Assembly (NCBI GenBank): GCA_046728055.1
Contig: JBKPDU010000108.1
Location: 1-22,582, forward strand
Length of the DNA: 22,582 bases
From: AC-69 sp046728055
GTDB taxonomy: Bacteria; Actinomycetota; UBA4738; HRBIN12
Reading direction: 5' to 3'
Positions 14,210 to 21,357 of this stretch are shown in pieces. The translations under genes were made by a program, and so were the position numbers. The number at the start of each line of letters is the position of its first letter. The first letter of the stretch is position 1. The notes under the pieces were generated by a model. The model was given only the letters and a program-made list of their open reading frames with translations, was not told the origin of the DNA and ran no database searches.

Positions 14210-15477
14210 TGAGCAAGGGCACCGTGGCGCTCGAGCAGATCGACCTCGCCGACCCGGACAGTTACGTCGAGCGCATTCCGTTCGAGTGGTTCGATTTCCT
14301 CCGGCGTGAGCATCCGGTGTCCTGGCACGAAGAGCCCTCGCCGAACCACGGCTTCTGGGCCGTCACCCGCTACGACGACCTGGTCACCGTGCACATGGAT
14401 TGGGAGACCTACTCCTCGGAGCTTGGGGCGGTGGCCCTCGAGGAGCTCGACGAGGAGCAGCTGCGGATCCGCAAGACGATGCTGGAGACCGACCCGCCGC
14501 GGCATCGGGAGCTCCGCAACATCTGCAACACGCGGTTCTCGGCTCGGGCCGTGGGCAAGTACCAGGACTTCATCCGGGACGTGGCTCGCCGTGTCCTGGA
14601 CCGAGCCCTGGAGAAGGAGGAGTTCGACTTCGTCCCCGAGATCTCGCGCGAGCTCCCCATCCGGTTCCTGTGCGCGATCTTCGAGGTGCCCCAGGAGGAC
14701 GCGCCGCAACTGATCGAGTGGGGCGACGCCCTGATCGGCAACCAGGATCCCGAGTACTCGGCGGCGGTCGTGGACCAGGTGGACACCGAGGCGTACAGGA
14801 ACCTCCAGTTCCGAAGCCCCATCGCGCAGCACGTGTTCGACTACGCCGCCCGGCAGCGGGACCTGCGCCTGGACGAGCCGCAGAACGACGTCATCACGGC
14901 CCTGGCCGTGGCGCAGTCCGAGGGCGTGCTCTCGGAACGGGAGTTCCAGAACTACTTCGCGCTACTGATGATCGCCGGCAACGAGACGACCCGCCATACC
15001 ATCAGCCACGGGATGCTGGCGCTGATGGAGAACCCCGACCAGCTGCAACGGCTCAGGGAGGATCCATCGCTGATGCCCCGCGCCGTCGAGGAGATCCTCC
15101 GGTGGGCCACGCCGGTCCTGCACTTTCGCCGGACGGCAACCCGGGACACCGAGCTCCGCGGGGCCAAGATCCGGAGGGGCGACAAGGTCGTGACCTGGTA
15201 CATCAGCGCGAACAGGGACGGCGAGGTGTTCCCCGACCCACACCGATTCGACATCACGCGCCACCCCAACGAGCACGTGACCTTCGGACCGGGCGGACCG
15301 CACTTCTGCCTGGGTGCGCACCTCGCTCGATTGGAGACCCGGATCCTGTTCGAGGAGCTGCTCCCCAGGCTCGACTCGATCCAGCTAACGGGGCCCGCGG
15401 AACGCATGCGCTCCAACTTCGTGAACGGCATCAAGCACATGCCCGTGAGAGTCAGGTGGGCGGGTCGGAAGGCGTAA
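14209..15477 (+). CDS. Cytochrome P450
   Basis: 422 residues, the standard length of a soluble bacterial P450. The I-helix signature AGNETTRH (256-263), the K-helix ExxR in VEEILRW (Glu295/Arg298) and the heme loop FGPGGPHFCLGAHLAR with the iron-ligating Cys367 are all present. P450s hydroxylate or oxidatively dealkylate substrates using electrons from a ferredoxin; no ferredoxin or reductase gene is adjacent. The ATG overlaps the GS-like stop (TGATG) and no separate ribosome site is needed. An upstream extension of the frame exists but is antisense-like shadow coding within the ligase gene. Similarity of the N-terminal region to CYP families such as CYP107/125/142 is possible; family not assigned. 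Confidence 0.95.
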   Translation: MSKGTVALEQIDLADPDSYVERIPFEWFDFLRREHPVSWHEEPSPNHGFWAVTRYDDLVTVHMDWETYSSELGAVALEELDEEQLRIRKTMLETDPPRHRELRNICNTRFSARAVGKYQDFIRDVARRVLDRALEKEEFDFVPEISRELPIRFLCAIFEVPQEDAPQLIEWGDALIGNQDPEYSAAVVDQVDTEAYRNLQFRSPIAQHVFDYAARQRDLRLDEPQNDVITALAVAQSEGVLSEREFQNYFALLMIAGNETTRHTISHGMLALMENPDQLQRLREDPSLMPRAVEEILRWATPVLHFRRTATRDTELRGAKIRRGDKVVTWYISANRDGEVFPDPHRFDITRHPNEHVTFGPGGPHFCLGAHLARLETRILFEELLPRLDSIQLTGPAERMRSNFVNGIKHMPVRVRWAGRKA

Positions 15478-15526
15478 CCCTGCCGTTCCGAAAGGCACTG
15501 GCGTTCCGATTTCAGCGGGCGTCCGC

Positions 15527-15551
15527 GTTTCGGGTCATCCGACTGGGGTAT
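15527..15551 (+). promoter_or_regulatory. SigB/SigF-type stress promoter
   Basis: GTTT (15527-15530), a 15-nt spacer and GGGTAT (15546-15551) match the actinobacterial/Firmicute SigB-SigF consensus (GTTT-N15-17-GGGTA) without mismatch. It lies 31 bp before the GTG of the next gene, whose ribosome site GGAGG is at 15571-15575. The rest of the gap after the P450 (15478-15526) shows no clear terminator. Confidence 0.65.
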
Positions 15552-15582
15552 TGGTGAGAGGAAGCCGAGAGGAGGTACCACC

Positions 15583-16239
15583 GTGGATGCCTGGGTATGG
15601 ATCGTCATCGTCGTCGCGGCCGTCTTGGTCCTCGGCCTTGTGGCCTGGATCTTGGGTACGAGGATGCGCACAGAGCGGCTCCAACAGCGGTTCGGCCCCG
15701 AATACGAGCGGACGGTGGAGCAGGCCGAGTCCCGCAAGGAGGCCGAGTCCGAGCTCAGCGCACGCATGAAGCGTCGCAAGGAGCTGGAGATCCGACCGGT
15801 GTCGCCCGAATCAGTAGAGCGGTATACGGTCGAGTGGCGAGACGTGCAGGCGCGCTTCGTCGACCAACCGAGCCAGGCGGTGAAAGATGCCGACCGGCTG
15901 GTCACGCGTCTGATGGAGGAGCGTGGCTACCCGACGGCGGATTTCGAACAGCGGGTCGCGGACATCTCCGTGGATCATCCGCGCGTGGTTGAGAACTACC
16001 GCGGGGGCCACGCGGTGTGGGCCTCGAACGAGCAGGGCAAGGCCGGTACGGAAGACCTGCGCCAAGCGATGATCCACTACCGATCGTTGTTCGAGGAGCT
16101 CTTGGAGCCTGAGGAGGCCCCGGAACGCGAGGCCTCGGAAGAGCGTGCGGCCTTGGAAGAGCGTGAGGCCCAGGAGGAGCCTGAGACCCCGGAGGAGCGC
16201 GAGACCCCGGACGCAGATCGGCTCGAGGCCCGGTCTTGA
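15583..16239 (+). CDS. Membrane-anchored protein with a 'WxxxQxxFVDxP' domain, unknown function
   Basis: 218 residues, GTG start with GGAGG 7 nt upstream. Residues 3-25 form one membrane segment (WVWIVIVVAAVLVLGLVAWI). Residues about 80-175 contain YTVEWRDVQARFVDQPSQAV and end in TEDLRQAMIHYRSLFEELL; the same two blocks occur in the next gene, so the two are paralogues. The last 40 residues are almost only Glu, Arg, Ala and Pro. No enzyme motif is visible. I believe similar proteins are common in actinobacteria, but function is unknown. The SigB-type promoter upstream suggests expression under stress. The stop overlaps the TTG start of the next gene. Confidence 0.85.
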   Translation: MDAWVWIVIVVAAVLVLGLVAWILGTRMRTERLQQRFGPEYERTVEQAESRKEAESELSARMKRRKELEIRPVSPESVERYTVEWRDVQARFVDQPSQAVKDADRLVTRLMEERGYPTADFEQRVADISVDHPRVVENYRGGHAVWASNEQGKAGTEDLRQAMIHYRSLFEELLEPEEAPEREASEERAALEEREAQEEPETPEERETPDADRLEARS

Positions 16240-16640
16240 GCGAGCCGAAAGAGGAGGTCGGGAGCGAGGACGTGGTCCGGGTTCCCGAGGACGATGTCGG
16301 GGGCGACCCGGTTGGCTCAGACGTCCAAGTCGTTGAGGCTGAGGTGACCCCGGGTCGTGACGACGGAGGGGGCGGGTCGGTCGCGGTGAACGAGGACGCC
16401 AAAGCCTTCAGGTCACGCTGGAACGAGATCCAGGTCCGCTTCGTCGAGGACCCCAAGAGTTCGGTGCAGGAGGCCGAAGGCCTGGTCACCGAGACGATGC
16501 AATGGCTCGCCGAGGCACTCTCCGAGGAGAGGACCAAGCTGGAGAGCCAGTGGGAACGTGGGGACGACGCCTCCACCGAAGACCTGCGCCTCGCGCTACA
16601 GCGCTACCGGTCGTTCTTCAATCGGCTGCTGTCCGCCTAG
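16236..16640 (+). CDS. Soluble paralogue of the preceding protein, unknown function
   Basis: 134 residues from a TTG that overlaps the previous TGA (TTGA, 16236-16239). Residues 1-50 are acidic and disordered in look. Residues about 54-134 carry FRSRWNEIQVRFVEDPKSSV, EAEGLVTETMQWLAEAL and TEDLRLALQRYRSFFNRLL, matching the membrane-anchored neighbour in two blocks. There is no membrane segment. Translational coupling and shared domain suggest the two proteins interact or are alternative forms (anchored and free) of one function. An internal start is possible, since the coupled TTG has no ribosome site of its own. Confidence 0.8.
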   Translation: MSEPKEEVGSEDVVRVPEDDVGGDPVGSDVQVVEAEVTPGRDDGGGGSVAVNEDAKAFRSRWNEIQVRFVEDPKSSVQEAEGLVTETMQWLAEALSEERTKLESQWERGDDASTEDLRLALQRYRSFFNRLLSA

Positions 16641-16700
16641 CCGAACCCCGTAACGAAACGGCAACGCGAGCGTTACGAGCCTTCCCTTCCGCCCGGATCG

Positions 16701-16719
16701 CCGGACCTCCGGGGTCCGG
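16701..16719. terminator. GC-rich hairpin after the paralogue pair
   Basis: CCGGACC (16701-16707) pairs perfectly with GGTCCGG (16713-16719) around a 5-nt loop. There is no T-run, as often in actinobacteria. A second weaker pairing, GTAACG with CGTTAC, lies just before it at about 16670. Confidence 0.5.
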
Positions 16720-16726
16720 GACTGGC

Positions 16727-16756
16727 TTTACACGGAGGGTGGGCACTGGCTAGATT
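16727..16756 (+). promoter_or_regulatory. Candidate housekeeping promoter of the permease gene
   Basis: TTTACA (16727-16732), 18-nt spacer, TAGATT (16751-16756). This leaves a leader of roughly 70 nt before the ATG at 16834. Confidence 0.45.
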
Positions 16757-16833
16757 CCACCCATTGCGACCGGGTTTGGGTGGCGCCCTTTCCTGGCTTG
16801 CACGGGGCGCTCGTGGCTGAAAGGGGTGGGAGG

Positions 16834-18339
16834 ATGGCCCTTCGCGACGAACGAGCCATGGTCTCGGAGAAGGTCGCGCCGGTACTTCTGGCGAGGACTC
16901 TGACCTCCTTTGATCTGGTAGTCATCTTCGTCGGCATCGTCCTGTTCATCGTCAACTCGGCGGGATTCCAGTTCGCTGGCCCGAGGGCGTTCGTCTACCT
17001 GATCCTTGCGTATCTGACATTCCTCATCCCGGGCGCGATCATCACCTCCCAGCTGGGACGGATGTTCCCTGAGGAGGGGTCGATCTATGTCTGGACCCAC
17101 AAGGCGCTGGGCCCATTCTGGGGTTTCTTCGCCGGGTTCGTGGCGTGGTGGCCGGGGCCTCTCGCGATGGTGTTCGCCCCGATCATCGTGGTCTCCCTCG
17201 CCCAAGGGGTATGGGGCGACGTGCTGACCGAGCCGTGGCAGCAGGGCCTGCTGATCCTGGCCGTCCTGTGGTTCTCGGCGGCCGTGGCGCTCATGCGGCA
17301 ACGCGTTTCCCAGAACTACGTCAACTTCCAATTCTTCTTCTATGCCGGGGCCCTGTTCCTCATGAGCATCGCCGGGCTCATCTGGCTCTGGAAGGGCAAC
17401 CCGGCGCAGAACTCGTTCGCGTTCACGTCGGAGAACTGGAACCCATTGGTCTATGCCCATGTCACTGTGTTCGCGTTCGCCTTCCTGGCGCTGCTGGGGA
17501 TCGAGGTGCCGCTGAACATGGGCGTTGAGGTGAAGAGCGAGAAATCGATCAGGGACTACTTGATCTGGGGCTCCCTCATCGTCATGGTGGCCTACCTCGC
17601 GACTACGTGGTCGACCATGGTCGTGATCCCCGCCGACAGTCTGAACGGGGTCAACGACGGGATCCCGACGGTCGGGAATGCCATCGCCGGCTGGGTCGGT
17701 GACATCGTGGGCCTGATCCTGATCTGGTTCTTCGTGTCGAACACCGCGATCTACAACTACGCGTTCGCACGCTTGCTGTTCGTGTCCGGACTGGAGAAGC
17801 GACTCCCCCACCAGATCGGACAGGTCAGCAAGAACAAGGTGCCGGCGAACGCCATCCTGCTGCAGACGATCGCCGCCACGATCCCTGTGGTCCTGATCTG
17901 GTTCGTGTTCGGAGCGGGAGGCAACATCGATCCCAACACGCCGTACTTCGCCCTGTTGGCCTCCGCGAACGTCATCTGGGGGACGTCGATGGTGCTCCTG
18001 TTCGCGGACATCTTCTTCGTCAAGCGGTTCTACCCCGACAGGTACGAGCAGGTCCGCCGGGTTCCCGACGGTGTGCTGAAGCTGTGCGGCGTGCTGGGCA
18101 TCCTGGCTTCCGCGGTGGCGGTGTGGGCGACGTTCGCCGGCCCCTGGTATCCACCGGGCTTCACCACGGGCGAATGGCGCCTCTGGGTGGGCCTCATCAC
18201 CGTCGTCTCGGCGGCGATCGGAGTGCTGATCTACGTGATCTCCGAGGCCACGACACGCAGGGGCAAGACCGAGGAGCAGCTGATCGCCGAGGCCGGAACG
18301 CCTTCGATGGCGGCAGGAGGTGGCGGCGCCGGAGAGTGA
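16834..18339 (+). CDS. APC-family amino acid/amine permease
   Basis: 501 residues from ATG 16834, chosen because AAAGGGG (16820-16826) lies 7 nt upstream; an in-frame start at 16780 is less likely. The sequence shows about 12 hydrophobic segments, beginning with FDLVVIFVGIVLFIVNSAGF, and the general APC-superfamily plan (proton- or solute-coupled amino acid, polyamine or amine transport across the inner membrane). PEEGSIYVWTHKALGPFWGFF near the third segment is typical of the family. The C-terminus is a Gly/Ala-rich tail. It converges on the sarcosine-oxidase-like gene (38 bp apart). With the methylamine-type genes opposite, import of an amino acid or methylated glycine is plausible, but the substrate cannot be read from sequence. 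Confidence 0.92.
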   Translation: MALRDERAMVSEKVAPVLLARTLTSFDLVVIFVGIVLFIVNSAGFQFAGPRAFVYLILAYLTFLIPGAIITSQLGRMFPEEGSIYVWTHKALGPFWGFFAGFVAWWPGPLAMVFAPIIVVSLAQGVWGDVLTEPWQQGLLILAVLWFSAAVALMRQRVSQNYVNFQFFFYAGALFLMSIAGLIWLWKGNPAQNSFAFTSENWNPLVYAHVTVFAFAFLALLGIEVPLNMGVEVKSEKSIRDYLIWGSLIVMVAYLATTWSTMVVIPADSLNGVNDGIPTVGNAIAGWVGDIVGLILIWFFVSNTAIYNYAFARLLFVSGLEKRLPHQIGQVSKNKVPANAILLQTIAATIPVVLIWFVFGAGGNIDPNTPYFALLASANVIWGTSMVLLFADIFFVKRFYPDRYEQVRRVPDGVLKLCGVLGILASAVAVWATFAGPWYPPGFTTGEWRLWVGLITVVSAAIGVLIYVISEATTRRGKTEEQLIAEAGTPSMAAGGGGAGE

Positions 18340-18362
18340 CCCCGGTCTGCCCGCCCATCCAT

Positions 18363-18378
18363 AACGTCCAACGACGTT
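18363..18378. terminator. Small hairpin between convergent genes
   Basis: AACGTC (18363-18368) pairs with GACGTT (18373-18378) around CAAC. It is a weak bidirectional terminator candidate at the only gap between the permease and the oxidase; its end touches the oxidase stop codon. Confidence 0.3.
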
Positions 18379-19550
18379 CAGACGTGGAACGTCCGCGGCG
18401 GGTCCGGCATCGTCAACACATCGCGATCGACGGGCCAGGCCGTGACGTCGGACTCGGCCTTGCCGTCGAAGACCAGTTCGACGAGTGACTTGCCGAAAAC
18501 GGCGGCGAACTTGAACGCGTGGGCGGACCCCTGGCCCACCGCCGCACGCTCGTGCCCCGGAACCAGGTCGATGACGAAGTCGCGGTCCGGGGTCATCGTG
18601 TACAGGCAGGTCCGCACGGCGATATGGGACCCGAAGCCGCGGGGGAGGTGCTCGCGCATGAAGGCGTCGAGCTGCTCCGTGTAGCCCGGGTCGGGTTCGA
18701 AGTCTCGTGAGTCCGCGGTCACCTCGGCGCCAAAGGCGTCCACGCCGATCTTGGGCCCAGCCTCGCCGAACGTGGGCACGCCGTAGAACGAGGGGATCCC
18801 CATCCAGATCCAGACCGGGAAGATTTCGGGCAGGAACGCTTCCCCATCGGTCGGCGCGTAGTACGCCACCTGCTCCTGCGTCACGGTCAGGTTGATGGGC
18901 CGCCACAACTGCGCCAGGAGGTCGTTCGTCCATGCGTCGGTGGTGAGGATGAGCCGCTCCGACCGGAACGTCCCACGTTCCGTCTCCAGCTCGTACAGTC
19001 CACCGGCGGCACGGATCTCGGTGACGCGGGCCCGATCGAGCAGTGTGGCCCCCAACCCTTCGGCCAGTCGGCGGTGCACGGCGTTCGCCCGCTCGGCGGC
19101 CACGAACCCCGAAGCCTCCTGGAACATCACCCGTACGTCGTCGGTCAGGCGCCACTGCGGCCACCGCCGCATGGCCTGCCCGGCGTCCATCCACTCGTTA
19201 GACACGCCGATCTCGTCTAGGGACCTCCTGTAGTCCTCCATCCACTCGTACGCGGTCTCGGGGTACAGGTCCAGACCGCCGGTCCGAGTCACCAGACGCT
19301 CCCCGGACTCCTCTTCCACCTCTGCCCATGCCCGGTACGCGTCTTGAGCGAACCGAACGTACGCGGGCGTGTGGTAGGAGAGCCGGATGATCCGGGAGTG
19401 GTCGTGCGAGGCTCCCCGGGCATGTCCCAGCTCGAACCGCTCGAGGCCGAGCGCGCCTGTGCCCACCCGTTTCGCCGCCCGATACACCGCGCTGCTCCCG
19501 ATGCCGCCCAGGCCGATGACCGCCACCTCGAACTCGCGGCGCTCACCCAT
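18378..19550 (-). CDS. Monomeric sarcosine oxidase-like FAD amine oxidase
   Basis: 390 residues, the length of monomeric sarcosine oxidase (MSOX)/N-methyltryptophan oxidase. Features: the Rossmann motif VIGLGGIGSSA (11-21), ERFELGHARGASHDHSRIIRLSY matching the 'H..GSHHG.TRIIR' FAD region, and TCLYTMTPDRDFVID with Cys315, the same number as the covalent FAD cysteine of MSOX. GSAHAFKFAAVFGKSL is the usual C-terminal flavin segment. The enzyme oxidatively demethylates sarcosine or another N-methyl amino acid, giving formaldehyde and hydrogen peroxide. It lies 39 bp after the methyltransferase gene on the same strand, so the pair is probably one operon. Other secondary amines are possible substrates. 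Confidence 0.88.
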   Translation of the reverse strand: MGERREFEVAVIGLGGIGSSAVYRAAKRVGTGALGLERFELGHARGASHDHSRIIRLSYHTPAYVRFAQDAYRAWAEVEEESGERLVTRTGGLDLYPETAYEWMEDYRRSLDEIGVSNEWMDAGQAMRRWPQWRLTDDVRVMFQEASGFVAAERANAVHRRLAEGLGATLLDRARVTEIRAAGGLYELETERGTFRSERLILTTDAWTNDLLAQLWRPINLTVTQEQVAYYAPTDGEAFLPEIFPVWIWMGIPSFYGVPTFGEAGPKIGVDAFGAEVTADSRDFEPDPGYTEQLDAFMREHLPRGFGSHIAVRTCLYTMTPDRDFVIDLVPGHERAAVGQGSAHAFKFAAVFGKSLVELVFDGKAESDVTAWPVDRDVLTMPDPPRTFHV

Positions 19551-19589
19551 CAGCTTCTCGGCTCCCCGCGACGGACCTCGGTCCCGCTC

Positions 19590-20585
19590 TCAGGACTCGG
19601 TCTCGGTGTGGCCGTGGTACTCGTACGCTGACATGGCTATCCCGCTCTGCGACCTCCACTCCCGCTCGTCCTCGGGGAGCTTGCCGAGTGCCCTGGCCAT
19701 GCCCCGGACGTGCTCCGCGACCGAGCCACAGCAGGATCCGATCAGGTTGATGCCGGCCTCGTTCGCCGTTCGGGCGAACGAGGCCATCTCGCCCCGCGAG
19801 AGCTGGAGCGGCGAGAGCGCGTACGGGAAGCTCAGCGTGGAGGTGAAGTCGGGCCGATCGGCGGTCGTCCGGTAGGCGACGGGCTGGCTGGCCACGAAGC
19901 CGGAAACGGCCTCCCGCATCTCCAGGGCGATCGGGAGCTGCTGTTCCGGGCCGTTCAGGCAGTTCACCCCGACGATGTCGACGCCGGCGTCGGCCAGCCT
20001 GCGCGCGCAGTCGCCGGGCGTGTCTCCCTCGTAGGACCGTGGTTCGGGCTGCTCGAAGCTCATGGTGACCATCACCGGGAGACCGGTGGCCTTCGCCCGC
20101 TCCACGAACAGCAGCGCTTCGACCAGGTGGCTGAACGTCTCACCCAGCCAGAAGTCCGGCGGCCCGGCGTCCAGCATGTCCTGGAGTTGGCGGTCGAACA
20201 GCGCGCGGACGTGGTCCGCGGACGCCGGGTCCTGGGGATCGTAGGCCCAGGTGAGGGAGACATCGCCCGCCACGAGCGCGTCCCCTTCGGCGGCGACCTC
20301 CCTCGCCACCTTCACCGCGTTGCGATTGATCTCGTCGACCTTGTCCTTCAGACCGACGGTGGCAAGCTTGTCCTCGCTTGCGTAGAACGTCATCGTGGTG
20401 AGGAACTCGGCGCCGGCTCGCAGGAACTCCCGATGGAGCTCGGCTAGGGCGTCTGGATGCTCGATGGCTACCTCAGGCGTGAACGGGCCGGCCTGGACGT
20501 AGCCCCGCTTCTCCAGCTCCAGAAGGTAGCCGCCGTCCCCGAGCACCGGTCCTTCGGCCAGGCGCTCCAGGATCCCCTTCGGCAT
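19590..20585 (-). CDS. Betaine-homocysteine S-methyltransferase-like protein
   Basis: 331 residues. The zinc ligands of homocysteine S-methyltransferases are all visible: Cys209 in VGVNCLNG and Cys285/Cys286 in GSCCGS. The fold is a (beta-alpha)8 barrel, with an N-terminal DGGYLLELEKRGY like the 'DGAmgt.L...G' start of the family. It transfers a methyl group to homocysteine or a related thiol; donors in the family include betaine, S-methylmethionine and methyltetrahydrofolate. Its partner downstream oxidises sarcosine-type amines, which favours betaine or dimethylglycine as the donor. The first ATG has no clear ribosome site, but the family N-terminus supports it. No SAM riboswitch is evident upstream. 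Confidence 0.87.
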   Translation of the reverse strand: MPKGILERLAEGPVLGDGGYLLELEKRGYVQAGPFTPEVAIEHPDALAELHREFLRAGAEFLTTMTFYASEDKLATVGLKDKVDEINRNAVKVAREVAAEGDALVAGDVSLTWAYDPQDPASADHVRALFDRQLQDMLDAGPPDFWLGETFSHLVEALLFVERAKATGLPVMVTMSFEQPEPRSYEGDTPGDCARRLADAGVDIVGVNCLNGPEQQLPIALEMREAVSGFVASQPVAYRTTADRPDFTSTLSFPYALSPLQLSRGEMASFARTANEAGINLIGSCCGSVAEHVRGMARALGKLPEDEREWRSQSGIAMSAYEYHGHTETES

Positions 20586-20633
20586 GTCGGGCCTCTCGCG
20601 TTGCTCCGTTCGTTCAGGCGAGTGTAGACAGCG

Positions 20634-20669
20634 CTTCGGTCACGGGCCGCGTGCCGCCCGTGACCGAAG
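20634..20669. terminator. 14-bp perfect inverted repeat between padR and the methyltransferase gene
   Basis: CTTCGGTCACGGGC (20634-20647) pairs without mismatch with GCCCGTGACCGAAG (20656-20669) around an 8-nt loop. It follows the padR stop and precedes the methyltransferase start, and has no T-run. An intrinsic terminator without U-tract or a large operator are both possible. The rest of this gap (20586-20633, 20670-20691) shows nothing else clear. Confidence 0.55.
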
Positions 20670-20691
20670 GTCACCGTGCGACAGGGAGCCT

Positions 20692-21255
20692 TTAGTCCTG
20701 AGCCAGAATGGCGTAGACCTTCTTGCGAGCGTCAGCCACGATCTCACCCGCCTGCTTCATCTGCTCGGTCGTGCCCGCTCGAGCCACCTGCATCAGCGCC
20801 GCTGCGAGCTGGAAGAAAGCGTCGCGAAGCTGGGCCTGACCTTCGCGGCCTCCGGCGCCGAACTCCCACGGCGGCGCGCCGCCGGTTCGCTCCTTCCGCT
20901 CCTCCACTTCGGCCCTGCCCGCGTCGGTCAGCGAGTAGACCCGCTTACCGTCGCGGTCTTCGCTCGTCACCAGTCCCCCGTCCTCCAACATCTGGAGCGT
21001 GGGATAGATCGAGCCGGGGCTGGGGCGCCAGGCGCCGCCGCTCCGGGATTCGAGCTCCTGGATGACGTCGTAGCCGTGCATCGGTTTCTCCGCCAGGAGC
21101 GCGAGCAACGCGGCTCGGACGTCACCCCGGCGAGCCCTTCGCCCGGCCCACGGCGGCTGTCCGAACCACCCGCCCCCGAACCCGCCGTGCCGGCCACGGA
21201 ACGGCATGTCTGGGCGGTCGTGATGGTGCCGGTGCCTGCGATGTGTCTCGTGCAT
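20692..21255 (-). CDS. PadR-family transcriptional regulator with His/Gly-rich N-terminus
   Basis: 187 residues from ATG 21255, chosen because GAGAGGAG lies 6 nt upstream; a longer start at 21315 lacks any ribosome site. The first 45 residues are His-, Arg- and Gly-rich (HETHRRHRHHHDRP, then FRGRHGGFGGGWFG). A PadR winged helix follows: RRGDVRAALLALLAEKPMHGYDVIQEL, then GGAWRPSPGSIYPTLQMLEDGGLV and KRVYSLTDAG. A C-terminal helical region probably drives dimerisation. PadR proteins usually repress themselves and a neighbouring transporter or enzyme; here no efflux pump is adjacent. The nearest upstream gene is the alpha/beta hydrolase on the same strand. The His-rich tail could bind metal, which is speculation. 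Confidence 0.9.
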   Translation of the reverse strand: MHETHRRHRHHHDRPDMPFRGRHGGFGGGWFGQPPWAGRRARRGDVRAALLALLAEKPMHGYDVIQELESRSGGAWRPSPGSIYPTLQMLEDGGLVTSEDRDGKRVYSLTDAGRAEVEERKERTGGAPPWEFGAGGREGQAQLRDAFFQLAAALMQVARAGTTEQMKQAGEIVADARKKVYAILAQD

Positions 21256-21297
21256 GTCCATCTCCTCTCTTGCGCACGATGTCTCGGCAATCTGTCG

Positions 21298-21307
21298 CGA
21301 TATATCG
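21298..21307. promoter_or_regulatory. Candidate PadR operator
   Basis: CGATATATCG is a perfect 10-bp palindrome within TGTCGCGATATATCGTAA, 43 bp upstream of padR and similar in style to known PadR boxes rich in ATAT/CGCG. A minus-strand TTGACA (21323-21318) lies beside it, so binding would overlap the padR promoter and suggests autoregulation. Confidence 0.5.
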
Positions 21308-21357
21308 TAACCCATCGTGTCAAGAGGAGGGCCGAAGCCCTGGCCGCGAAGGCCGAC

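Noticed and set aside
16750..19194. Very long minus-strand frame of 814 codons
   Set aside because: It is antisense to the permease and out of frame over the oxidase; Arg/Asp/Gln/His-rich with no domain, typical of shadow frames in high-GC DNA.
20586..20691. SAM or glycine riboswitch before the methyltransferase gene
   Set aside because: Only one simple long hairpin is seen; no multi-helix junction or conserved core is recognisable by eye.
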